DNA of 64,000 nt from Mayamaea pseudoterrestris (Eukaryota; Bacillariophyta; Bacillariophyceae; Sellaphorales; Sellaphoraceae). The translations under genes and the position numbers were made by a program. The stretch spans positions 930,001 through 994,000 of the forward strand of contig BROI01000007.1 in NCBI GenBank assembly GCA_027923505.1. The letters run 5' to 3'. The first letter of the stretch is position 1, and every line of letters begins with the position of its first letter. This document shows positions 9,630 to 19,200 of this stretch, one piece after another. The notes under the pieces are model-generated. The model was not told the origin of the DNA. It saw nothing but the letters and a program-made list of their open reading frames with translations, and did no database searches.

Positions 9630-10310
9630 CGATGTTTTGGAAGCGGGTTCCTTTGTCCTCGGGGAAATTGCGCTCCCGAGACTCCTCACGGTCGACTCCG
9701 ACCCTCCACATCTTGAATTGACCTATCATTATACCCATCGTAGGTTTTGAGGGCTTTAAAAAACCACGTCGGTCTTGCATTTTATATAAGCCGGTGACGC
9801 AGCTAAAGTTTCCATTGAAGACGCGATCCCATTTCTGTCGTCACGAGTTGAACCATGGCGCGGTTAAAATTGTCGACTCCGACCAGAAAAGGAAAGTGCC
9901 GACCTCGTGGTTCGCGTCAAACAGAAGCCGGGCAATTGCCCTCAAGAACGAGACTCCGATCGTGCCAGCCTGAAACGTCACGGCTGCGTGGCAAGCCCGT
10001 GCGTCAGTGACAGGTCGGGCTCTAGCTATCCCTTGTCAGACAATAATGATAGTGAAGGGTCTTTGCAATCCTTATAAAATTGCAAAGGAAGATTGCCGGC
10101 AAGCGATTCAATGTGGGAGAACAAGTCTTTCTAGTAAAAGGGGCTTAGAATATTGACGAAACTGATCGTCACTTGTGTACGTGAGGGAACTCATGAAGGA
10201 AGATCTGGAACTCAAACCGATCAGAACATGCAAAAGCTATTACATCTGTTATGCAGAGTTGTAATTAAAATATGCGAAGCATTCAAGCAGCTAATCTCAT
10301 GAACAGCGGT
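9630..10310. other. Intergenic region with a symmetric TATA-like element and a 51-codon ORF
   Basis: TTATATAA at 9782-9789 is palindromic and could serve either strand: the HSF gene on the minus strand or, on the plus strand, an Arg-rich 51-codon ORF at 9855-10010 that begins in a good context (ACCATGG). The ORF matches nothing I recognise and may be chance. The remaining 300 bp up to 10310 show nothing recognisable. Confidence 0.35.
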
Positions 10311-11147
10311 CTATAAGTCATCATCCATCGTCATGGAGGAATCGCCAGAGCTGGAGTGCTGCATTTCATCATTTTCAATAGACCAAAAGGACGACTGCTT
10401 CTGCAACAAGTGCGGACCAACCGGAAAATGCCCCGCAGTATCAATGGATGTAGCGTTTTTAAAGGGGGATGATGCTGCTGTTGCTGTTGCTGAATCATCG
10501 TGATGGTAACTGCAATGGTGGCTGCTGTTGCCATGCAGATGAAAGCTATGCTGACTATGACTACTGCAATCCTCCAAGTGATGCATCCTCCGTCGCACCG
10601 ACCGCTCCATTTCAAGCTCCTCCGAATCATCCGCTGCTTCCACTGCCGCCAGTTCCGTAATGGCGACTGCGGCAAACTGATCCGTCGCGTCCTCCAAGTG
10701 CCGCTGGTGCGAGCCCGACGACTCGGCCCGTCCCAGTCGACACCTCTTTTTGGCGGAGCTTCCCGTTCGTTCCGGTGGTTTCTGCAACGGTGGAACGAAA
10801 CTGTCGTCCGAGTGCTGATCGTAAAAGTAGTTTGTCGTTTCAATGCAGCTTTGTGTGAGGGCGCAGGCGAAGCCAATGGCGCCTCGCCGACTCATGGTGC
10901 GCTTCAAGTTACTTCGATGCTGTGCTGCACTATCGGTGTATCCATATTGCGCGTCATCATTGTCATAAGACCATGCGTCGGCTGCTGAGGGTGAGACAAT
11001 AGAGTTGTTGTCGAGTGCTTGCTGTTGATGGTGATGCGGTTGCTGCGGTTGCTGGTGGCGCAACTCCTGTCGGCGCTGTAAAACATAGTCAAACAAGGAT
11101 TGGCTATTGCGACTTGACGAGTCGGTGCTCTTGAACCGAGAGCCCAT
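10311..11147 (-). CDS. Unknown His/Ser/Gln-rich, acidic-tailed protein
   Basis: 278 residues from an ATG at 11147. Mostly low complexity: Gln/His runs near the start (QQPQQPHHHQQQ), many Ser, and an acidic C-terminus ending MTMDDDL. The only ordered-looking segments are SQSLFDYVLQRRQELRHQ near residue 15 and SRRGAIGFACALTQSCIETTNYFYD around residue 85-110, followed by a basic SAKKRCRLGR that may be a nuclear signal. I do not recognise the family. Composition and the basic patch would fit a nuclear regulatory protein, which is inference only. The frame is open over its whole length and has no competitor on the other strand with better composition. Confidence 0.6.
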   Translation of the reverse strand: MGSRFKSTDSSSRNSQSLFDYVLQRRQELRHQQPQQPHHHQQQALDNNSIVSPSAADAWSYDNDDAQYGYTDSAAQHRSNLKRTMSRRGAIGFACALTQSCIETTNYFYDQHSDDSFVPPLQKPPERTGSSAKKRCRLGRAESSGSHQRHLEDATDQFAAVAITELAAVEAADDSEELEMERSVRRRMHHLEDCSSHSQHSFHLHGNSSHHCSYHHDDSATATAASSPFKNATSIDTAGHFPVGPHLLQKQSSFWSIENDEMQHSSSGDSSMTMDDDL

Positions 11148-11564
11148 GAAACAAAAGCTCGTTTGTGCAAACCCTGGTCGATTGCTCGGACCGATCTGAT
11201 GCTGAATCAGTGAGGTTCTTCTTTTTTCTGAATCTTTTTACGTGGAAACCGTAGCAACAGTTGCTACTGCAACGAGACCAATGCTAATGGAGACTCTCTA
11301 TATGATATCTACCGAGTTGACAATACAACTAAGGCCACGCGACGGATAGTCTCTGGTCCTGTTTCAGCAGATCAGGCTTGTTCCTTTCGAAGGCGCGGAG
11401 GCCGTTGCGTCTCGTCGTGACAGTGCGTGACCAAAATTCGTACCAGTACTCATAATATACATCGCATCGGTTTTTGACATGATGAAGCTCGCCATGGCGA
11501 TTATGATCACACTCGCAAGGCAAGCTTTTGAAAAGATTTAACTGAATCTTCACTCTCCGCTAAC
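11148..11564. other. Divergent promoter region of the unknown protein and prolidase
   Basis: About 415 bp. It contains an AGTACTCAT word at about 11447, one base off the CGGTACTCA promoter word. No RNA gene or convincing ORF seen; a minus-strand 74-codon frame at 11329-11553 lacks recognisable features. Confidence 0.35.
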
Positions 11565-13246
11565 ATGACTACATCCGCAGGGTCCATCCAAAGCTTCCTG
11601 TACATGGGAAAGGAGACTTATGAAGTGTCAATAAAGGACGTTTTCGTGGCGAATCGACTCAAACTGTTGGAACGACTCGAACAATCCGACCAAGGTTCGT
11701 ATATACATTCAGTAAATAGATATTGTTGACCTACTCGCCTCATTTAATAATCTCGTCACTTCTTTGCTTACTCTGCTTTGCTTCATTAGGCCAAAATGGC
11801 CTTGTCTTTCTGCAGGGCGGCGTGAGCCAGGAGCGATACGACACGGATCACGAACCAATCTTTCGGCAGGAGTCCTACTTTTGGTACTTGACTGGCGTCA
11901 AGGAGCCAGACGTCATGCTACTCTTAAATGTAGCAACCAAGCAAACGTTATTGTTTGTTCCTCGACTGCCATGCGAATATGCGACAATCATGGGACGCAT
12001 CAAAACTTGTGACGAATGGAAGGAGCTTTACATGGTAGATGAGGTTTTGTACACGGATCAAGTGATACAAGTGATTGAAACCATGCTGAAGCAACAGCAA
12101 GAAAGTAAGATTTTGCTCATGGAGGGTCGAAACAGCGACTCTGGAAACATGTACAAGGCTCCTGTGATGATTACCGAACACTTCATAGAAACAAACATTG
12201 ACAAATCGACGCTCTTTTCCATACTGGCCGAGTGCCGCGTCGTCAAGTCGTCGACTGAACTGTTACTGCTTCGACATGTCACCGAAATTACATCGTTCGC
12301 TCACGTTTATACAATGCAACAAATGAAGCCAAACATGATGGAGTATCAAGCGGAAAGCTTGTTTCGGCACTACTGCTACTACAATCATGGCTGTCGCCTG
12401 GTTGGATACACGCCCATTTGCGGATGCGGACCAAACGCTGCCGTGTTGCATTACGGACACGCGGGTGAGCCCAATGCGAGGCAAATATTAGCGGGTGAAA
12501 TGTGTCTCATGGACATGGGCGCTGAATACTTTGGATATGGGTCGGACGTGACGTGCAGCTATCCTATCAATGGAGTGTTTGAAACGAAAGAGCAACGAGC
12601 AATCTATGATGCTGTGTTAAAGGCACAGGTTGCGGTCTATGACATGATGCGGCCGGGTGTGTCGTTGGTGGATTGTCACAAGCGAGCAGAGGTGTGCATA
12701 TTGCAAGGGCTTGCCGACATTGGCGTCGTTGAGCCTGGTGATAAATCGATGGAAGAGTTGGTGGAGATGCGATTGGGCGCAGTCTTCATGCCGCATGGCT
12801 TGGGACATTTAATTGGAATTGATACCCATGATGTTGGAGGGTATCTGGAAGGTCAACCAGAGCGACCAAAGGAACCTGGCCTTGCCAAGCTTCGCACCGC
12901 TCGGTTACTGCAGGAGAACATGACGTTGACTGTTGAGCCTGGTTGCTACTTTATTAACCACTTGCTCGACGAGGCATTGAACGATGACTCACCGTTGCGA
13001 CGCTACCTCAATGCGGACAGGGTGAACAGCCTTCGCGGCTTTGGTGGTGTTCGCCTTGAAGATGTCGTTGCCGTCACAAACAATGGATGCGTCAACTACA
13101 CGCTTTGTCCGCGCACGATTGCGGAGGTCGAGGCGGTCATGGCAGGCGCAAAGTGGCCGCCGACGAGAGACGATGCACCAGAGTTGCGACGAGAGCGCTT
13201 GACAAGCACTACACCACTCTGTGCTCCACCAGGAATAAAGTCATAA
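11565..13246 (+). CDS. PEPD: Prolidase (Xaa-Pro dipeptidase), M24B metallopeptidase
   Basis: Two exons, 11565-11694 and 11790-13246, with a 95-nt intron; 528 residues. The first exon supplies the short N-terminal segment that eukaryotic prolidases have before the VFLQGG block. The N-terminal domain shows FRQESYFWYLTGVKEP and FVPRLP. The catalytic domain carries all five metal ligands in context: the two Asp of LMDMGAEYFGYGSDVTC, His in PHGLGHLIGIDTHD, Glu in TVEPGCY and Glu in GVRLEDV. The enzyme releases C-terminal Pro or hydroxy-Pro from dipeptides using Mn. No targeting signal is obvious, so it is probably cytosolic. AATAAA overlaps the stop. Confidence 0.93.
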
Positions 13247-13496
13247 TAAAGTTATCGATAGAGTAAGATGCTTAATTTATAATGTAATGGTAGCGTAATT
13301 TTAATCTATTGCAAAATCGTAAATAGGTTCGGCGACCTTAAACGATGATGGAGGCTGCAGTGGCACTCGTGTTCAGACACCTATTTCTGCCTTTTGCCAA
13401 CTGAGTCTGATAGCAGGAGAAATGTTGACTGTGGGATTGGGACTACCCGTGGCCTACCAGTAGTTTTGGTCGTCTCGCCGGCAGCCAGCAAGCAGC

Positions 13497-14768
13497 TCAA
13501 TACTCATCATCGTCGGTCACTGTCTCGTCAACCACAGCATTGCCGTCATCCGTAGCGCCATTGTCGTCCACCTTGTCATCCTGATATTGTTGATTTCGGT
13601 AATCATTTTCAATTTCCATGACTTCTTTTTCACTTAAAAGCGACTTGGGCAAATGTTGTTGCAGCGCCACGCGCTCGGCAACGCGCAATAAGTACGCCGC
13701 CTCGTCGCGGGTTGGAAGCGCCATGGTTGGTCCCTCGCTCCAAACCTCCATTCGTCTGGCGCGCGCCCACAAATTCGAAATATCCATGGCCGCGTCAATG
13801 GATGGCATGCGCTGGTATATAGTGGCGTACAGGACGCATCCCATTAGATATGTGCCAAGCGGAGAAGGATGCAAATAGTCTGTATAAAAAAGCTTTTGCC
13901 ACATTTCAAAACTCTCCTCCCATATTGTCAAAAAGGCCAGTCCAATCGGAGCCACTAAAGTTTGCCGTTCGAGAGACTCATTGAGAAGACGAGCGTATTG
14001 CATGTAGCCGTGGTACAAGTGCGAACTAAATTCAGCAATATCTCCCACCTGCGTTGAGATTGGGTCGTCGTCATCATCGTCATCGTCTCCATTGCTGTTG
14101 TCATCGTCATTTGTAACATTGTAAAATGCTTGATAATTGTAGGCGTACGTCATGAGCAAGACGGGTTGAGCGCCCGTGGTTTGTAAATAATTGACGTAGT
14201 AGTTTTGGAGCGCGTTCAAACTCTTTTGCCGCAAGTCGTAAACGGCGGGAAAAGTCGTTCGATCATTCATCACGACAAAGTCCCACTGGGGAGGGCCTTG
14301 CTGTTCGTATGTTGCAGCCATATAGTCATAGTAGCTCGAGTCGCTGAAGCATGGATTCTTTCCATCGTTCTTGTAGTAGCCGTTTTCATTTCCTGATGCT
14401 AAATTGTCGTCGTATCCGAACAGCAGCTGAGGTACTGTGCAACTTCCGAAGTCGTACTGACCATTATCGTCAAGCGCTTGTTTCGTGTTCCATTTGTGGT
14501 ACATGCCATTGCCGTGAGTGAGGTGCGATCGAAGTGAGAGGCTGCCGTGAAGACATGACTGCTGCTGTATCCTTTTTCGACTTAGTGCTTGCATAAATCT
14601 AGGAAGATCATTGGCAAAGGTTATGGAGTTTCCAATGAAAGCAACATGATATTCGTCGACTTTTGGCGCGGAAGGTGTGGTGAAGAGCAGGACCGTCGTC
14701 GTCACTATCAAGATGATTGGCACTCCGAAATATAGCAGTGATCCTTTGGCGCTAGCCGCTAGGTTCAT
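13497..14768 (-). CDS. SGNH-hydrolase-like type II membrane protein
   Basis: 423 residues. A single N-terminal membrane segment (LLYFGVPIILIVTTTVLLF, about residues 12-30) is followed by VAFIGNSITFANDLPRF, which fits block I of SGNH/GDSL esterases (Ser in GNS), and late in the chain DYLHPSPLGTYL, which fits block V with the catalytic Asp-x-x-His. Between them is an Asp run (GDDDDDDDDP) and a putative lumenal domain with Cys and NxT/S sites. The C-terminus is acidic. I infer an esterase-type enzyme in the secretory pathway; the substrate is unknown, and the middle SGNH blocks are not obvious. Confidence 0.65.
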   Translation of the reverse strand: MNLAASAKGSLLYFGVPIILIVTTTVLLFTTPSAPKVDEYHVAFIGNSITFANDLPRFMQALSRKRIQQQSCLHGSLSLRSHLTHGNGMYHKWNTKQALDDNGQYDFGSCTVPQLLFGYDDNLASGNENGYYKNDGKNPCFSDSSYYDYMAATYEQQGPPQWDFVVMNDRTTFPAVYDLRQKSLNALQNYYVNYLQTTGAQPVLLMTYAYNYQAFYNVTNDDDNSNGDDDDDDDDPISTQVGDIAEFSSHLYHGYMQYARLLNESLERQTLVAPIGLAFLTIWEESFEMWQKLFYTDYLHPSPLGTYLMGCVLYATIYQRMPSIDAAMDISNLWARARRMEVWSEGPTMALPTRDEAAYLLRVAERVALQQHLPKSLLSEKEVMEIENDYRNQQYQDDKVDDNGATDDGNAVVDETVTDDDEY

Positions 14769-15377
14769 TATAAGTTGCCAAGCACTTGCCAGTTCGCCTT
14801 TTCTATTCGAGACAATTTATGAGGCACATGGGGTGTTAATACTTGTGTTTGACTGTAGTGAATTTCAATCCTTGCCCGACGACTTTGTCGTCGGATGGAG
14901 GCCTTGCGATTTTAGCGATCGCCACGCTTTCTCAGCGGCACTGAAAACAGCATCGAATGTGTCGCATGCATTTAGCTAACGCACACGCATCAGCAGAAAA
15001 GCATGCCTGTCACCTTGCAGAGCCTTCCCTACAACCATTCTTGCACCATTCTATGTAAATACATCTTTGGTTAAAATATGGCATAATCACAGGTATTTCC
15101 TGTAGCATGAAGCAGGATCCCAGTGCCGATGGTTGCAAAGAGTCAACAAGCTCGTTTCATTTCACAACTGCCAAGTGAAAACACTGAGGCATAGTAATTT
15201 ATACTTGTATATGAATTCTATATTGGGAGCAGTCGCTCACTCATTCAGCTATGCACAGTCCAAAGGTACAATAGGTTGTCTGACGACACGGAAACGGATC
15301 GGTGAGTCATCTTCAGTCACGGATTGAAATTCAAATCCGTCACAGATCTTGTCGTCAACCCATCATTACTCGAAACC
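14769..15377. other. Divergent spacer before the lumenal protein gene
   Basis: About 600 bp between the SGNH-like gene and the lumenal protein gene, generally AT-rich. I see no ORF with sensible composition, no repeats and no RNA gene. Confidence 0.35.
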
Positions 15378-16082
15378 ATGTCGTTCCTGTGCTCAGCAAA
15401 ACTACCTGCGGGGCTACTACTGCTGTCTTGCATAGCGACAAGAGGATTCGGCTGGTCACCGCGCAAAAATGTAGACGCATGTTACTCTCGACGATCCATG
15501 CTCGAGACTGCCACCAAGGCTCTCGTCACCATTGCGGCAACGACTACAACATTTTCTTCTCCCTCACTAGCTGCTGCTACACCCACGCCGCAAGAATTGG
15601 AAAAGCTCCAAAGAGGACATGCACGAGTCCAATACTTGCTCAAGAATTGGGATTCCATCACCAAAGTATGCGGCACCTCCATCATGTCCGACGCGGAGCG
15701 CAAGCAAGTCGTTCGCACCGAGGGTGGCGGCGGCACCGACCAGTGCTCACGATCGCCACTGCGCGTCCAGGACTACATGGGCTACAAGAGCACGAACGAT
15801 CCATTGTTCAAGGCGGAAAAGTTGCTGGTGCGAGCCGCGCCACTGGTTGATCCAGACAATTTTGAAACGTACTTGGATGCCGTGGAACGATACAAGGAAA
15901 AGTCGGATCAGACGGCTCTTTTGGCGTACACGTCATCCTGGGGAGAGGCAAATCCTAACGGAGGGAAGGAAGTGATTGATGACTATTTGGATCAAACAAA
16001 GAGACAGGTGGAAGAGTCAGAGCAGCTCCTTCGGACTTGCTTGAAATACTTGAATTTGGATGTACTTCCTCCCAGTATATAA
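15378..16082 (+). CDS. Predicted thylakoid-lumen protein, possibly PsbQ/Psb31-like
   Basis: 234 residues. The start at 15378 gives a signal peptide ending CIATRG before FGWSP (plastid motif), then a second, lumen-type signal: twin Arg in YSRRSML, a hydrophobic ATKALVTIAATTTTF stretch and an SLAAA cleavage site. The mature part is mostly helical, with ELEKLQRGHARVQYLLKNWD, two Cys (KVCG and DQCS) and PLFKAEKLL. The layout (about 150-residue helical lumenal protein) recalls the extrinsic photosystem II proteins of red-lineage algae (PsbQ', Psb31). The targeting is clear; the family is a guess from fold-level resemblance. Confidence 0.6.
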   Translation: MSFLCSAKLPAGLLLLSCIATRGFGWSPRKNVDACYSRRSMLETATKALVTIAATTTTFSSPSLAAATPTPQELEKLQRGHARVQYLLKNWDSITKVCGTSIMSDAERKQVVRTEGGGGTDQCSRSPLRVQDYMGYKSTNDPLFKAEKLLVRAAPLVDPDNFETYLDAVERYKEKSDQTALLAYTSSWGEANPNGGKEVIDDYLDQTKRQVEESEQLLRTCLKYLNLDVLPPSI

Positions 16083-16256
16083 TCAACTGTGAAAGAACTT
16101 GCTGTTCTTGTTAAAACTGTAGCCTATAATGTTTATGTATTAATATGCGGCGCCAGATGGCGCTGTACACGAATCGACCTGGCTTTGAAGCCTCGTCACT
16201 AACACGATGTACAAGCACCGCACATACATACCGTAGCCAGTCTCTCTAATCAGACA

Positions 16257-19200
16257 TCATTCCTTCAGCACCAAGGATGAGCGGAGAGTACGAGAGTAAA
16301 CTTCCGCTAGCGCTTCGGTGCAAAGGGCATCTATCCTTAGCACTTCGTAGTGGCAATCTGGAACATCTATCGGCTCCTCCAAACGCTGAAGATGAAAGAG
16401 ATAGGGCTTGTGCCTTGATCGAAGAAAGCCTGCAATTCTGTGCAGGCCGGCAAGGTTTCGCTCAGTAGCTGGGTCAAGTGCGACGGATCCATTCAAATTC
16501 CAAAGAGACTCGTTGTCAACGAGACACGACAGGTGAAGTTTCCAAACATGCATGACATTTCCGCCGCAATCAACGTATATCAAAAGGTCTTGCGTGCTTC
16601 CACAAAAGTGGAATCCAGTAATGTACCCAATCGCAGTCTTATTGCAGCTTTCTTCGCAGGCATGCCTCCAGATACCAGCTTTCAGTCGTGTTGCTTGCTG
16701 ATCAAGGCGACTTCTTCCCTCCTTGGATTTGGACCAATGATCAAGCTCCTTTGCAAATGCTGATTGTGTTCCTTGAATGACGGTGGACTTATTACCAAAT
16801 TGCACGACGGCGCATCCTTCAATATGGTCATAGGATTGCAAGGTAACCGCATGCAACTGCAAGCAGACGGACGGCTCATTCTCGTGCCCATTACTTGCCG
16901 AGGCAATCTGTCGCACCAGTCCAGATGTATCACATTCAACCCGCATCAAGAGACCAGATTGGTCTGTCAAGTAAAGCGACGCAGCAACTTTTTGTTTGGG
17001 AATATTGGAATTGATTACAATGCCCGTTACATCCACGACGCTGGTAGTTTCCGGGCAAGACTTGGAAATCACCTGAGCTCGGAAAATACTCGTCACCGAT
17101 TGCTCAGTTACTGCTCTTGGACGTGTCGGGCGCGAATTCGATGAGGACAACTCGACGATGGATGTTCGGGAGGATGCGCTGAGCTGGAGTTTCCCATCGA
17201 AGCGTTCTGCCTTCACGCCAACATTCACCACAGTTATCTTTCCTCCTTCTTTGATGACGTTCAACTGCTCCTCACAAGGATCCCAGATCGTTAGAACCGC
17301 CTCTTCGTTTGAACCATCGCCACTGTCACTTATAACAGAGCGGACGAGTATACGGATGAAGGGCTTACTCGGAACAAATACAAGATCATGCTCTTCCAAT
17401 TTAGCTGTCGCCTCTCCTTGCACCAACTTTTGTAAAAGAGTCGATCGTTTGTCCCTCCAATGCTCAATTTCTCGCTGTTGCTCGCGCGGCAGTCCGTTGT
17501 AAAACTCTTCAGGCGAGTCATGCGAAACATATTGATGCCAAATCTCAGGGGCTTTGTCATCAACATCCTGCGCGTTCATAAAAGTATTGTGTGAAGATCA
17601 TGATTAACATACAACACACAGGCGCTGTACACATTCGTACCTTTTCACATTCTTGCTGGATTTCGTCGATGAACTTGTCTAGAATTACTTGGCGTCGTTT
17701 CTCGTACTCCATCCTCCGCTGAGCTTCTTCCGCCTCGGTTATCAAATTTGACGGGCCTTCCGGATCTTCGGGATGAAGGAGCAAATATTTCAAAGGAAAC
17801 TTCTTAACGACAAATAGGTCTATCGAGGGCAGACTACCTCCTCCTTCCAAAACGTCCGATAGTTTCAAAATATGTAGCATTCCGTTACGGCAGCCAGAGA
17901 AGTGGGAAGACAAAGCAGAGATTTGTCCCAACTTCGCGTTCCATCTCGCCAGTCTTGTCGCATTTACCGAAATTCTCAAGGTAGGACTAGTCGCAGAAAA
18001 CGGATCAAAATCGTCATCACTAGGATCGACACCGTTTTCTCCGCCGACAAGGCAAGCACTTGACAAAAGCAATTTACTTCCAACTCTGATTCGACCCTCG
18101 CCAACTAGCCGGACCAAGTGCATGTCTGCCGGCCAGCATCGGACTGGGTACCATCCGTCTGTAAGCTCAAATAGGTATGATTCTTGTGAGCCTTCGATGT
18201 GTAATCGAATGTCTGCGACGCACAAAATCATTAAACAGCCTGCTGTAACGTCGCGATTTAAAATTCTTCGCACAACAGGGCGAGACCCGCTAGCGATCTC
18301 TTTCTTAAAACGGTGGTGCAACTGCTCCACGACTCTCGAAAATGTCAGATAAGATCCTCCGAGCCATCGCGAGAATCGCCTCTCCTTAGAAGCCAGCTTC
18401 CAGATTATCCACCTGACGTGATTTTGAATCCAATTGTCCGTGAGCATTAAGCAATCACACCCTAGTTTCAACAAAGCGTTACGATAGCTTGCAGTGTCGC
18501 CAAGTAAAGGCCGCAAATGATGGGACAAAGATGCCAAAAACCCCGCAGGAAATCCAGTCTCAAGATCGAAGCGCAAATTTGTAGCGTTGCGGCTATTGAT
18601 GATCAAGATACACGAATGTAGACCGTCTTGTTCTGCCAAAGAACTGTCAGAAAAGTTACCTTGTCGCAATGCGTCGATAAAAGATGTCTTGTCGCGTGCA
18701 TGTTTTTCGAATTCTCTGATAACATATTGGCCATCATATCTCCTGCGACTTGCGAGATCGGCCGTTTCAAATGATACTCGCGTGCGCGATGGCAGAGCTG
18801 GTGATGATGCTTGCTGATCACCAGGATGCTGCTCAAAATATCCTTCTCCCAACGAAACTCGCGGTATCGGTTTAGAGCGAGCGTTAGCGGAACACATGTC
18901 ATTCGATGGTGGGCCATACTTCCTTGCAGGTGAGGTTAAGACGGTACAAGAATTGCCATACGTTTCCCTCTCTTTACGAATCATATCACATTCGTCGCTA
19001 CGTCTCATCGATGCCTTTTGGCATTCAACAGAGGCAGACCTTTCCGTCGTCAACAATTTTGTTGCTTTATCTAAGCTCTCATTTGACACACTAATCGCCT
19101 TTCCGAGGCCGGCAGTGGCGAACATTGGGCAGTCCCCCGCTCCACAACGGATGTCGTGATGCCCAGCGGCGGGAGTTGTACACTCTACTGTGCCTAACTG

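Noticed and set aside
10500-10988. 162-codon plus-strand frame opposite the unknown acidic protein
   Set aside because: Composition (many Arg, Cys, Met, Val) fits an antisense shadow; the minus strand has the more natural composition, though neither is identified.
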